DNA of 64,000 nucleotides from Candidatus Heimdallarchaeota archaeon (GTDB lineage Archaea; Asgardarchaeota; Heimdallarchaeia; Heimdallarchaeales; Kariarchaeaceae): positions 124,001 to 188,000 of the forward strand of contig JADCLS010000002.1 in the NCBI GenBank assembly GCA_026702845.1. Reading direction: 5' to 3'. Shown here in pieces: positions 46,081 to 55,712 of the stretch. The position numbers were made by a program, and so were the translations under genes. The notes under the pieces are model-generated. The model did no database searches and was not told the DNA's origin. It saw only the letters and a program-made list of their open reading frames with translations. Position 1 is the first letter of the stretch. Each line of letters begins with the position of its first letter.

Positions 46081-46794
46081 ATGTTGCTGATTGTAATGAC
46101 TTCCGAGCTTATTTCTGATGCATCTCTCGACAAGTTAGAAGGAGATGTTATTCGAGCAAAAATATCAGAAAAAGTTCGTCAAGTAAAGAAGGATTTTCGA
46201 TTACTACACTATGAATTTACCAGATTTAATGAGAATTTGGCATCTAAACTTGAAGTACAATGGAAGAAGGAGGAGATTAACAAGGGAGAACGAGCTTCTG
46301 CTAGGCTATCAAGATGGAGAGAAATGGCAAAATATTATCGGAGTCAAGCTCTGGCAGAGTTATCCGATTTCTGGTATGATCGATTTTGGTTGATGCGTTC
46401 AGAAGTGGCATTGATAACCTCAATTTATGAACTTAGTGGGTTGAAAACTATACCTGAGTTTATGAAAAAATGGGAACCAAAAGAATTTCCAGAACTTAAA
46501 CCTCTTGTCATGAGAATGGGTGGACCCCGTAAACCAAAGGGTAAAAAATTTGGTGTTTCTGATTTATCCTATGATATTAATGCAGCATATCTGCAAATGA
46601 TTAAACCATTAGAAGATTGGTTACTTGAAACAGCAAAATTAGTTGAAAACTTGAAAGAAGTCAAGAAAAAGCAAACTGTAGCTACCAAAATAAAACGATA
46701 TCAAGAATCCTTGTACGTTCGAGAATATCTTACAGTATTATGTCAAGCAGTTGCTCCAAGACAGAGCAGTTATACAGATAATCAGAAAAAATAA
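46081..46794 (+). CDS. Unknown helical protein next to the DNA methylase
   Basis: A 237-residue basic, helical protein; ATG 46081 is taken, ATG 46096 being an alternative. Charged helices such as RAKISEKVRQVKKDFRLLHY and KEVKKKQTVATKIKRYQESL dominate, with a PRKPKGKKFG loop. There is no recognised motif. Its position 52 bp after the DUF1156 methylase suggests a shared transcript and perhaps a defence- or DNA-related role, which is inference only. Confidence 0.6.
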   Translation: MLLIVMTSELISDASLDKLEGDVIRAKISEKVRQVKKDFRLLHYEFTRFNENLASKLEVQWKKEEINKGERASARLSRWREMAKYYRSQALAELSDFWYDRFWLMRSEVALITSIYELSGLKTIPEFMKKWEPKEFPELKPLVMRMGGPRKPKGKKFGVSDLSYDINAAYLQMIKPLEDWLLETAKLVENLKEVKKKQTVATKIKRYQESLYVREYLTVLCQAVAPRQSSYTDNQKK

Positions 46795-46821
46795 CTTATT
46801 TGCTTAGAATTGAATCTCGAT

Positions 46822-47862
46822 ATGCGAGCTGCTGTTTTTCATGAGCATGGACCTGCTACCAACCTTAAGATTGAAGAAATTCAAGAACCTAACATGGGTG
46901 ATCATGAGGTAAAAATTGCGGTTAAGGCCTTTTCTCTAAATAGATTAGATATTTGGACCAGAAAGGGATCGCCAGTATTAAAGATACCACTTCCACATAT
47001 CGGAGCTTCTGATTTTGCGGGTGAGGTGATAGCAATAGGCAAGGATGTTAAGAATGTACAAGTAGGAGACAGAGTAGTTGTTAATCCTGGTGTTTCATGC
47101 AAAAAATGTGAGCGATGTTTAAATAACCAACAAAGTGAATGTATTAAATTCTCCATGATAGGTGAGCATCACTGGGGAGGAGCCGCTGAAATAGCAGTAG
47201 TACCTTCATCAAATGTGATGATTATTCCTGAACATATCACCTATACCACAGCTGCGGCCTCTCCTGTCACGGTGATGACCAGTTATCGGATGATTTACAA
47301 AAAACTCCGCCTCCAGAGGGGTGAATTGATATTAATTATTGGTGCTACTGGTGGAGTAGGGACAATAGCTGTCAAGATGGCAAAAATTTTGGGAGCCAAG
47401 GTCATTGCTTTAGGATCAAATCAAGAAAATATGAAGCGATTACAAGATATTGGAGCAGATTTTGTTATTAACTATCATGAGAATGAATGGCCCAAACAGG
47501 TTTACTCTCTGGCAAAATCTCATGATAAAAAAGGTGTGGATGCAGTATTTGATTCTGTTGGAGAACAGGTATTTGAATCAGCCGTTCGAGCACTAGGAAA
47601 GGGTGGAAGGTATGTCACCTGTGGAGCAACATCTGGCACTCAAGGTAAACTGAATCTTGCCATGACTTTTTGGAATCAAATATCCATAATGGGTTCTACA
47701 ATGGCATCAGATGATGAATTTATCGAGGCTATGAATCTAGTTTTTGATGAGAAATTGATTCCAGAGATAGATGTGGCTCTACCTTTTGAAAAGATACAGG
47801 AAGCACATGAACTACTGGAAGATGGTAAAAGATTTGGTAAAATAGTATTGGTTATGGACTAA
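46822..47862 (+). CDS. MDR-family zinc-type oxidoreductase (quinone oxidoreductase-like)
   Basis: A 346-residue protein, start at ATG 46822 rather than TTG 46810. The NAD(P)-binding motif GATGGVGTIAVKMAKILGAKVIAL is clear near residue 175. A structural zinc lobe is present: CKKCERC then C in NNQQSEC. The catalytic-zinc cysteine region is replaced by NRLDIWTRKG, as in quinone oxidoreductases, with GASDFAGEV following. It probably reduces an enone or quinone; substrate unknown. The stop abuts the convergent LeuD-type gene. Confidence 0.9.
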   Translation: MRAAVFHEHGPATNLKIEEIQEPNMGDHEVKIAVKAFSLNRLDIWTRKGSPVLKIPLPHIGASDFAGEVIAIGKDVKNVQVGDRVVVNPGVSCKKCERCLNNQQSECIKFSMIGEHHWGGAAEIAVVPSSNVMIIPEHITYTTAAASPVTVMTSYRMIYKKLRLQRGELILIIGATGGVGTIAVKMAKILGAKVIALGSNQENMKRLQDIGADFVINYHENEWPKQVYSLAKSHDKKGVDAVFDSVGEQVFESAVRALGKGGRYVTCGATSGTQGKLNLAMTFWNQISIMGSTMASDDEFIEAMNLVFDEKLIPEIDVALPFEKIQEAHELLEDGKRFGKIVLVMD

Positions 47863-48387
47863 TCAATCCAGACCATGTGCCTTAACATATTCCTGAAGTT
47901 CAGGGATAAGTCCCCCTTTCTCAAGTTTATTAAGAAGAAAAGATTCTAAGGCTTTTACTTTGATTTCAATCTGCTGGCTCTGGTTTATTATCAATCCACT
48001 GTACAGATTGATATTTAAAATATCATTCTGCTTGACACGATTAAGAATTTCAGGTGCCTCAATGATTGGTAAGCCGACATTAATAGCATTTCGATAGAAA
48101 ATTGATGCAAAACTTTCAGCAATTACTAATTTTACTCCTGCATGTTTTATGGCTTCGGGTGCCTGTTCTCTAGAGCTTCCTGAACCGAAATCAGTACCAG
48201 CTACAAAGATTACATCACCAAGAGTTTGAATTTGATCATAACATGCTGAATCAATACCTGACATCACAAATTTACTATATTTTTCAGGATCTTTATACTC
48301 AAGATATTGGGATGGTATGATAATATCTGTGTTGATATGATGACCAAAAATCATCACTCGGCCTTCAATTGATGATAATTCCATCAA
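47863..48387 (-). CDS. leuD: LeuD-type small subunit of isopropylmalate/homoaconitate dehydratase
   Basis: A 174-residue protein. The [14 protein letters not shown] region is the substrate-loop block of the small subunit, and [22 protein letters not shown] and [11 protein letters not shown] are invariant family blocks. With the large subunit it isomerises 2-isopropylmalate (leucine pathway) or homocitrate-derived acids (lysine-type pathway). The YLEY loop is closer to YLVY of isopropylmalate enzymes than to YLRT of homoaconitases, which favours leucine synthesis but does not prove it. Its start overlaps the LeuC stop by 4 nt. Confidence 0.9.
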   Translation of the reverse strand: MMELSSIEGRVMIFGHHINTDIIIPSQYLEYKDPEKYSKFVMSGIDSACYDQIQTLGDVIFVAGTDFGSGSSREQAPEAIKHAGVKLVIAESFASIFYRNAINVGLPIIEAPEILNRVKQNDILNINLYSGLIINQSQQIEIKVKALESFLLNKLEKGGLIPELQEYVKAHGLD

Positions 48388-49643
48388 ATTCCCTCCGAGG
48401 AAATTATTCCTGCCACAGCTGAACTGGCAGCGGTTCCAGGTGATGATAGATATACCTTTGAACTCTCATCACCCCCCATTCTTCCAATGAAATTGCGGTT
48501 TGTCGTACTGATTACCGTATCACCTGGTCCAATTCTCCCTAGAGAACCTCCAAAACATGCACCACAGGTGGAATAGGCAAAGGTTGCTCCAGCCTCCAAG
48601 AAGATTTCAACAAAACCACGTCTTGCTGCCTCTAGTCCTACTTGATGTGATCCAGGAATGATGATAGTTCTAGTTTTTACTTTCTTACCCTTTAATATTC
48701 TAGCCACTACCTCCAGATCTTCAATGCGAGCATTAGTACAGCTACCAATAAATACTTGATCAAGCTCAACAACCCCTATTTCGGATACTGGGGAAACATT
48801 ATCAGGAGAATGAGGGGCTGCAACCATGGGTTCCAATTCAGTGACTTCAAAATCCAATTCCTGTTCATAGAATGCTTCGGAATCCGCCTTAACAGGATAT
48901 TCTGGCAATACAGGTAAATTTTGAAGATAATTCTTGGTTTTGTTATCATACGGCATAATTCCTGTGACGGCACCTTGTTCAACAGCCATATTTGTCATGG
49001 TCAATCTACTTTCGATGGATAAGTCAGCAATTGTAGATCCAGTCCACTCTATTGCCCGATCCGTTGCCCAATTCATCTTTTTCAACCCATTTATTGCGAG
49101 TATAATATCTTTGGAATATACATGTGAACGTAATGTTCCTGTTAGATTGATTTTATAAGTATGGGGTACATCCAACCAAGTAGTACCTTTAACCAATAAT
49201 TCAACTAAATCAGATGCACCTATCCCCTTTGCAAAGGCATTGAATGCGCCATGCGTGCAGGTATGACTATCTGTACCTAAAATAAGATACCCTGGACGTG
49301 CATAACCCATCTCATGGTAAACAATATGAGAAATACCACTTCCTACATCCATGAGTTTTAACTGATGTTGTTTGGAAAATTCTCTTGTGGCTTGATGTAG
49401 ATCCACATATTTCTCAGTTGTTCCAAATCCACCATGATCAAGGATAGTAAGCACATTTGCTGCAATATCGGGGTTTACTTTTTTTGCACCTGTTTGATAG
49501 AATTTGCTGATCCCCAGCATACTGAGCATCTCATTCGTCAATACTGTATTGGGTTTGATGTCAACCCGATCCCCTGCTTCTACCTTTACCTGCTCAATTG
49601 ATTGCCGAGATAGGATTTTCTCAGAGATGGTTTGATCAATCAT
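48384..49643 (-). CDS. leuC: LeuC-type large subunit of isopropylmalate/homoaconitate dehydratase
   Basis: A 419-residue aconitase-family protein, archaeal-type length. The Fe-S cysteines are in FIGSCTNARIEDL and STCGACFGG, and GTDSHTCTHGAFNAFAKGIGASDL is the conserved catalytic loop. It pairs with the LeuD gene on the same transcript (4-nt overlap). Start ATG 49643 is the first possible start after the promoter-like region. Confidence 0.92.
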   Translation of the reverse strand: MIDQTISEKILSRQSIEQVKVEAGDRVDIKPNTVLTNEMLSMLGISKFYQTGAKKVNPDIAANVLTILDHGGFGTTEKYVDLHQATREFSKQHQLKLMDVGSGISHIVYHEMGYARPGYLILGTDSHTCTHGAFNAFAKGIGASDLVELLVKGTTWLDVPHTYKINLTGTLRSHVYSKDIILAINGLKKMNWATDRAIEWTGSTIADLSIESRLTMTNMAVEQGAVTGIMPYDNKTKNYLQNLPVLPEYPVKADSEAFYEQELDFEVTELEPMVAAPHSPDNVSPVSEIGVVELDQVFIGSCTNARIEDLEVVARILKGKKVKTRTIIIPGSHQVGLEAARRGFVEIFLEAGATFAYSTCGACFGGSLGRIGPGDTVISTTNRNFIGRMGGDESSKVYLSSPGTAASSAVAGIISSEGI

Positions 49644-49771
49644 AAGGCAACCTTAGTTTTGGACGATATAAGGATTTATCTCTCAAATATTCACTTCTAA
49701 CTAAATGAATTTAATTGATGTGCATAGATGGAACAAATTTCTTTATTAATGTAGTAATCTAGGAAGGTTAT

Positions 49772-52700
49772 ATGAGTATTCAAGCAGATCAAAGATTGCT
49801 CAATCGAAAGCAGAAATCCTACAGCCTAAAGTTGTTTATGTTCAGTATCAATTTGTATCTAATTTTCTTTTTACTCAATATAAGATTCTTTTTGAATGCT
49901 GGTCACGTCTTTGCGGTCATCGCAGTAATTTTGATAATCGATGACATTAATAAATTAAAACAAAAATCATCAAGATTCCAAAGTAATTCATCTATTCTTG
50001 ATAGTATTTCACTAGCAAAAAAATACCTTTCAATTAATAGAGTATACTTAGTTGCAGGAGTATTAGGATTAATAATTGCAACTGTAGTAATATCCCAGGC
50101 ATCATTACTTACTGCAAGTTATGAGCAGCAGGTTTTTGATGATTTTACCAAAGACTTGGATCTAACAGGATTCAGATTTACCGGAGATTTACGTGAAGAT
50201 GAGAGCGCGTATGATGATTGGTTGGAGTACTTTGATTCATTTGATTCTTTTCTAGAGGAAGAAGGATTAGAAATTGAAAGTAAACAATCACAAATTAATT
50301 TGATTGTACAATTAGTTAGTTCTCAAATATTTGCGGATGATTTTGGAAAATCGGTGTATGCTACAGATATAGGGCTCAGTGAATACAAGCAAGAAACATA
50401 CGAAGATTATGATCATCTATTTGATTTCGATTTTAATGCATCTGAAACAGTACTTATTTTGAAAACTTGGTTTAAAGATTACTCGAGTTATGTCTATGCG
50501 AATAATTCAGTCAATTTTATCATTGGAAGTACATTTGTTGAAGCAGATGAACAACTCAATATGATTAATATTCCCTTTGATAGAGTGATCTATGTAGAGG
50601 AAGAAGAGGACGATGGATTTGGTAGTATTGATATTGGAAGTAACTTACAATCAGTCTTGCTAACAAGTCAGGAAACAATAAATGAAATCGTTGAGCCTTA
50701 TCAAGATTTTCTTGAGATATATCCAGATGGGTGGTCAGGACTTAATAAAAGATTTACTAGTGAAGTGATGCTTGAATTACCTAGTTTATCCGATCTTGAT
50801 GTCGAGAACCTCAGAGCAAAACTTGAAGCGATAAATAGGAAAATATACACTTGGGTGGAGAGTTTCGCATCCAGTCATGATTATAAGGTTTGGGTTAATG
50901 TAGAAATGCCATTATATTACTCAATTTATCTATATCAATTACAGGTTCAATCCTTGAATGCAGCATTATTTTTTGTTGCTTCACCTCTAATCGCCTTAGC
51001 TATGTTCTTGGTGTATTTTTCATTAACTCTTACTGAACAGAGAAAGCAGAGAATTCTTGCAATATTGAAAATGAGAGGCAGTTCCAGTCAACAATTGAGA
51101 GTACTCATGATTGAGGAGGTATTATTGAGTGGTATATTATCCATCATTGTAGGAATGACATTATCGCTACCTTGGACCGTAATTACACTGCAGGAAATAT
51201 TGGGAATTGAACTTTTTGATTTTCAATTATTGAGTATCCCATCTGATTGGTTCTGGAAGCTCCCAATTATAGGAATAATTCTATCTCTGGATCTTAATCT
51301 ACCAAATATATCCAAATTACTTGAAGGTACAATCGAAGATAGTGGAGAGATATTTGAGCAGAAAAAAGAACCATTCTGGCAAAAATTAAAGTTAGATTTG
51401 ATTTTCTTCATACTTTCACTTTCTTTCTGGATATTTTTTAGATTTTACCCCCAAGAAAATTTATCACTGCTATCGTTTGTAATTACTGGTTTATCACCAT
51501 TCATGTTATTAATTTTCTTTCTAGGAGCACCACTTGTTGTAGCAAGGTACTTTTCTACAGTCATCGATTATGCATCTGAAAAGATCTGGAGAGCACAGGG
51601 TGGGTTATTTGCTCTTGCTACAAGAAATATGAAGAAAAATAAGTATTCTGCGTCAAAACTCGCTGCGCTTCTCCTATTGGCCATGATGCTCTCTTATCTC
51701 AGCATTATTGTACCAGGTTCATTTAATAATTGGAATCATGAAAGAGCAAACTATGAATTAGGAGCTGATATTTATATCGATGGACTAGATCCATCAAATA
51801 TCACCCTTTGGCAAATGGTAGATATACCCGAGGTTCAGGCATATACTCATGTTATCAAAACCTCAATGGCAGTTCCGAACTCAGGACTATATCAATATGT
51901 TATCCTAGGTGTTGACCCTACAAGTTTCAGTGAGGTAGCATTTTGGAAAGAAAATTATGCTACAAACACTTTGGCAGATCTTATGTCTCAGATGACGAGT
52001 AATACTAGTATACTTATGCAAGAAGGCATTAAACGCCTCAATGGAATTGAAATTGGGGATACAATGACATTTGCTACTGGTACAGATGGCACTGAGGTAT
52101 ATAATCTTGACATACAAGGAGAATTTACTTACTTCCCAAACCTGGTGGATGAAGTACCCTATGAAGATCCCACGTATGACTATATCAGTGCATGGAAAGG
52201 ACATATTGTAACAAAAACTTCACTTGCTTTAACTATGGGAGATCCCACGGATATGAAAAGTGGGGCTTACGTCAAAGTTATTGTTAAAGCTGATATTGCA
52301 GAGGTTACATCCAAATTGCGTGAGATGTTTAAGAATTACTCAGATATCAGTATTGTCAATTCAGTTGGAATAATAGAAGAAATAGAGGATGATCCAACAA
52401 TTAGCATTATCATATCTTCTCTGTCAACTATGATAATATTATCTGTGATATCATCAGTAATAGCTGTGGCATATTTCTCCTTCATTACACTTGCAGAACG
52501 TAAGAAAGAGATAGGTGTGTTTAGGGCAATGGGGATGGTTCGAGGTCAGATATTCCTACTTCTACTTATAGAAGGCCTAACCTTAGTTATTACTGCTTCA
52601 ATATTAGGTGGTTTAGCAGGATATTTCACATCATCAAATATATTTTTCTTCCTTAGTCAGATGATAGGAGGGGGAGCGATAACCATACCCCCTGTCAACT

Positions 52701-52828
52701 TATATCTGCCATGGACCAAAATTCAAATGCTCAATGGATCAATGATAGGACTCACGGGATTAGCAGCTGCAATTCCTGCAAACCTTACTGCTAATAAGCA
52801 AACTGGTTCAATTTTGAGGTCGGAGTGA
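49772..52828 (+). CDS. FtsX/MacB-type ABC transporter permease
   Basis: A 1018-residue membrane protein. Two N-terminal segments (residues about 20-50 and 90-115) precede a long extracytoplasmic domain. A first FtsX-like block of segments lies at about 405-520 and further segments at 545-600. A MacB-type extracytoplasmic domain follows (GADIYIDGLDPSNI, then DTMTFATGTDGTEV). The last FtsX block has FITLAERKKEIGVFRAMGMVRGQIFLLLLIEG near residue 905 and three or more segments to the C-terminus. Two ATPase genes follow, so this is the permease of a lipoprotein/macrolide-type exporter. Confidence 0.88.
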   Translation: MSIQADQRLLNRKQKSYSLKLFMFSINLYLIFFLLNIRFFLNAGHVFAVIAVILIIDDINKLKQKSSRFQSNSSILDSISLAKKYLSINRVYLVAGVLGLIIATVVISQASLLTASYEQQVFDDFTKDLDLTGFRFTGDLREDESAYDDWLEYFDSFDSFLEEEGLEIESKQSQINLIVQLVSSQIFADDFGKSVYATDIGLSEYKQETYEDYDHLFDFDFNASETVLILKTWFKDYSSYVYANNSVNFIIGSTFVEADEQLNMINIPFDRVIYVEEEEDDGFGSIDIGSNLQSVLLTSQETINEIVEPYQDFLEIYPDGWSGLNKRFTSEVMLELPSLSDLDVENLRAKLEAINRKIYTWVESFASSHDYKVWVNVEMPLYYSIYLYQLQVQSLNAALFFVASPLIALAMFLVYFSLTLTEQRKQRILAILKMRGSSSQQLRVLMIEEVLLSGILSIIVGMTLSLPWTVITLQEILGIELFDFQLLSIPSDWFWKLPIIGIILSLDLNLPNISKLLEGTIEDSGEIFEQKKEPFWQKLKLDLIFFILSLSFWIFFRFYPQENLSLLSFVITGLSPFMLLIFFLGAPLVVARYFSTVIDYASEKIWRAQGGLFALATRNMKKNKYSASKLAALLLLAMMLSYLSIIVPGSFNNWNHERANYELGADIYIDGLDPSNITLWQMVDIPEVQAYTHVIKTSMAVPNSGLYQYVILGVDPTSFSEVAFWKENYATNTLADLMSQMTSNTSILMQEGIKRLNGIEIGDTMTFATGTDGTEVYNLDIQGEFTYFPNLVDEVPYEDPTYDYISAWKGHIVTKTSLALTMGDPTDMKSGAYVKVIVKADIAEVTSKLREMFKNYSDISIVNSVGIIEEIEDDPTISIIISSLSTMIILSVISSVIAVAYFSFITLAERKKEIGVFRAMGMVRGQIFLLLLIEGLTLVITASILGGLAGYFTSSNIFFFLSQMIGGGAITIPPVNLYLPWTKIQMLNGSMIGLTGLAAAIPANLTANKQTGSILRSE

Positions 52829-52833
52829 TTAAT

Positions 52834-52944
52834 ATGGAACAAGACATGATCATTTTTTTGAATACGTCAATTGGTAAGACTTTTATTGTCCGGAGTACAG
52901 AGAAAATAAGAGCGCTACGAGAGGAGATTGCAAATGAGTTATGA
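52834..52944 (+). CDS. Possible 36-residue small protein ahead of the ATPase
   Basis: An ATG at 52834 follows GGAGTGAT by 4 nt, a good ribosome-binding site. The frame runs to a stop at 52944, overlapping the ATPase start by 11 nt. The product is MEQDMIIFLNTSIGKTFIVR and 16 further polar residues with a helical tail. It could act only to couple translation of permease and ATPase. Confidence 0.35.
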   Translation: MEQDMIIFLNTSIGKTFIVRSTEKIRALREEIANEL

Positions 52945-53821
52945 TTTTATTAATCTAAATCAAGTCACGAAAGCTTATCGTGATCCTGCATCAGACATAT
53001 ATTTCCAAGCATTGAGAGGAATAGATCTCACTATCAGAGAGGGAACTCTGAGTAGTATCATTGGACCTTCTGGTGCAGGAAAATCTACACTATTGAATAT
53101 ACTTGGTGGTATGACGAAACCCAGTACTGGAACGATTACTGTTGATGGTCTTCCCATTCACTCATTAGATGAATCAGGATTAAATTACTATAGACGAAAA
53201 ATTACTGGATTCCTTTGGCAGCTACCAGAACGCAATCTTCTCCCTCATCTATCTGCAGAGGATAATATTCTGTATTCCATGGAAGTAGCAGGTTACCCCA
53301 GAAATAGTAGAAAGTCAAGGGTTGATGAATTACTTGAGGCAGTTGGCTTAAAAGATAGACGAAAGCACAAATTAGGTCAACTATCAGGAGGAGAGGCTCA
53401 AAGGATATCTCTTGCAGTAGCACTTGCCAATGAGCCAAAATTGTTACTAGCAGATGAACCTACAGGTGAACTTGATAGTGAGACCACATTGGAAATCATC
53501 AGTTATTTACAGCAGCTAAATAAAGAACAAGGTGTAACAATTGTTGTGGTGACACATGACAATCGGTTTGAACGACTTACAAATCAGTCTTTCAATATCC
53601 TAGATGGAACTATTGCAGGATTACGTCGTTCACTAAATGGAGGTGAATTGAAACAAAACTGGAGAAATGTACAAAGAGAAGAGATCTCTGTGGTCAACCA
53701 GTACGGGCAAGTCAGGATACCCAACTCTATTATTGAGAAATTAGGGATTAAGGGATATCTGAAATTTGTAGAGGATGAAGCTACTGGTAAGGTTTATATT
53801 GAACCAGTAGATCATAGTTAG
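52934..53821 (+). CDS. ABC transporter ATPase with AbrB-like C-terminal extension
   Basis: A 295-residue protein from ATG 52934; TTG 52928 is another option. Walker A is GPSGAGKSTLLN, signature QLSGGEAQRISLAVALA, Walker B LLLADEPTGELD, and VVTHD the switch His. The last 45 residues, with YGQVRIPNSIIEKLGI then GYLKFV and GKVYIEP, resemble a swapped-hairpin AbrB/MazE DNA-binding domain, unusual for an ABC ATPase. It is the first ATPase of the exporter; the second lies 11 bp downstream. Confidence 0.9.
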   Translation: MSYDFINLNQVTKAYRDPASDIYFQALRGIDLTIREGTLSSIIGPSGAGKSTLLNILGGMTKPSTGTITVDGLPIHSLDESGLNYYRRKITGFLWQLPERNLLPHLSAEDNILYSMEVAGYPRNSRKSRVDELLEAVGLKDRRKHKLGQLSGGEAQRISLAVALANEPKLLLADEPTGELDSETTLEIISYLQQLNKEQGVTIVVVTHDNRFERLTNQSFNILDGTIAGLRRSLNGGELKQNWRNVQREEISVVNQYGQVRIPNSIIEKLGIKGYLKFVEDEATGKVYIEPVDHS

Positions 53822-53832
53822 GAGGAGAAGAT

Positions 53833-54612
53833 ATGGTATTAATAGAATTTATTGATGTGAAAAAGGACTATGGATCTGTTAAACTCGGGACTCTTGTACA
53901 TGCAGTGAGAGGTATATCTGTGGCAATTGAAGAGGGAGAGTTTATAGTAATTCTAGGAAAGAGTGGTAGTGGTAAATCCACCTTTTTATCCCTGCTTGGT
54001 GGCTTGGAACAACCAACAGAGGGTCAAATTCTTTGGCGAGGAGATGATCTATCCAAACATACTGAAGATGAGTTGGCAATAATGAGACGTACAGAGGTGG
54101 GAGTGGTATTTCAACATTTCTTTCTCCTAGACAGTATGACAGCAATTGATAATGTAAGTTTGCCTTTACTCATTGCAGGTGTTCCACTCAACGAGAGAAG
54201 AGCTTGGTGTATGGAATTACTGCAAATGGTTGGTCTTGGTGATAGGGCAACACATTATCCCAATGAACTCTCTGGTGGAGAAAGACAACGTGTGGGAATT
54301 GCTAGAGCGCTGGCTAATAAAGCTTCTGTGATCATTGCTGATGAGCCGACAGGGGACTTAGATAGTAAAAAAGGTCGAGAAATCGTGGATCTTCTCTTCA
54401 GTCTCAATCGAGGGCAGGGTGAGATTGCAGAGTTAGACTGGAAACCTACACTTATCATGGTTACACATGATGTGGGCTTACTCCGTGAGGGAATGCGTGT
54501 TCTCACACTTAAGGATGGCCAGATCATAGACGATAGTATGTTCGATGGGAATTATGATAAATTTGATGAATTAGGTAATCCTTCAATGGTAAGTACCCAA
54601 TATGATGAATAA
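53833..54612 (+). CDS. ABC transporter ATPase (LolD/MacB-type)
   Basis: A 259-residue protein. Walker A GKSGSGKSTFLSLLGG, Q-loop VGVVFQHFFLLDSM, signature ELSGGERQRVGIARALA, Walker B VIIADEPTGDLDS and MVTHD are all present. Ribosome-binding site AGGAGGAG lies just before ATG 53833, unusually strong here. It may form a heterodimer with the preceding ATPase. The substrate is unknown. Confidence 0.93.
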   Translation: MVLIEFIDVKKDYGSVKLGTLVHAVRGISVAIEEGEFIVILGKSGSGKSTFLSLLGGLEQPTEGQILWRGDDLSKHTEDELAIMRRTEVGVVFQHFFLLDSMTAIDNVSLPLLIAGVPLNERRAWCMELLQMVGLGDRATHYPNELSGGERQRVGIARALANKASVIIADEPTGDLDSKKGREIVDLLFSLNRGQGEIAELDWKPTLIMVTHDVGLLREGMRVLTLKDGQIIDDSMFDGNYDKFDELGNPSMVSTQYDE

Positions 54613-54683
54613 GTGAAAATTAGCTGAAACTTATGTTGAATGCACAGAAGTAAACTTATATCCTATATTTGATTTGATATCAT

Positions 54684-55610
54684 GTGAGAGTAAAGATCCT
54701 TTACAACCCAGCTTCTCGTGGAGGTAAATCCAAGAAAGTTATAACAGAGATTGATGAGGAACTCAAAAAAACCGGAATAGATTTCGAAATAGAGGAGACG
54801 AGAGGTCCGAAAGAGGGAATTAAACAGGCTGCAAATGCTAAAAATGATGGATTTGATACGGTTATTGCCTGTGGTGGAGATGGTACCGCACATGAGATTG
54901 CTAATGGAGCTATCCAAGCTGGACTAACCTTTGGTGTCTTACCAATCGGTTCTGGAAATGATTTTGCAGCAGGGATAGGAATCAATAATTGGAAAGAAGG
55001 GATAAAAACGTTAGTTGAGGCAAAAACTGCTAAAATTAACGTTGTAGAATCCAATGACAACCATTATTCTATAAATGTATTAGATACTGGCCTAAGTGCG
55101 ACTGTAGTTAAGCTCTCTGAAAGATATTTGAAATGGATATCTGGAAGTTTCAGATACACTTTACTGACTTTTAGAGCATTAATGAAACACAAGGCTCAGA
55201 AAGTTCTTCTTGAAGTAGATGGTGTAGAGAAGGAATATCAGCTAAATCTAGTGGCAATGGGTTGTGGACAAAGTTTTGGTAGTGGAATGTTTATCTTGCC
55301 CAATGGACGGTATAATAATGATGAGATGGATATTGCTGTAATTCATAATGCAGGTAGGTTGAGAATTCTAAGCATATTTCCAAAGATATTCTCTGGAACT
55401 CATGTCAAACACAAAAAATATGTTACGATGCTAAAAGGTAAATATGTTAAACTCACACCCCTGGATGCAAACCATGATTTATTAGTTGAAGGTGAAGGTG
55501 AAATTTTCAGCAAAGCTCCTTTTGAGGCCAGGTTATTGCCCAATACACTAGAGGTTATTGTACCAAGGACTTGGAAACCCGAAAATCCATCCACAAAAGT
55601 GAAGGAGTAA
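54684..55610 (+). CDS. Diacylglycerol kinase-like lipid kinase
   Basis: A 308-residue protein from GTG 54684. The N-terminus KILYNPASRGGKSKK and the kinase motif ACGGDGTAHEIANG (GGDGT) identify the DAGK-catalytic family. GSGNDFAAGIG is the second signature. Such enzymes phosphorylate diacylglycerol or other lipids at the membrane; in archaea the lipid could be an isoprenoid glycerol. It lies 71 bp after the ABC ATPase, so an operon link is possible. Confidence 0.88.
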   Translation: MRVKILYNPASRGGKSKKVITEIDEELKKTGIDFEIEETRGPKEGIKQAANAKNDGFDTVIACGGDGTAHEIANGAIQAGLTFGVLPIGSGNDFAAGIGINNWKEGIKTLVEAKTAKINVVESNDNHYSINVLDTGLSATVVKLSERYLKWISGSFRYTLLTFRALMKHKAQKVLLEVDGVEKEYQLNLVAMGCGQSFGSGMFILPNGRYNNDEMDIAVIHNAGRLRILSIFPKIFSGTHVKHKKYVTMLKGKYVKLTPLDANHDLLVEGEGEIFSKAPFEARLLPNTLEVIVPRTWKPENPSTKVKE

Positions 55611-55712
55611 TTTCTATTAAATTCAACCGATAGTCGACAAAATATTTTAATTGAGCAGTGTAAACTCTTACTTACTCGAAGATGATGAGATATAGTCAGT
55701 GAGCAATAAGCA

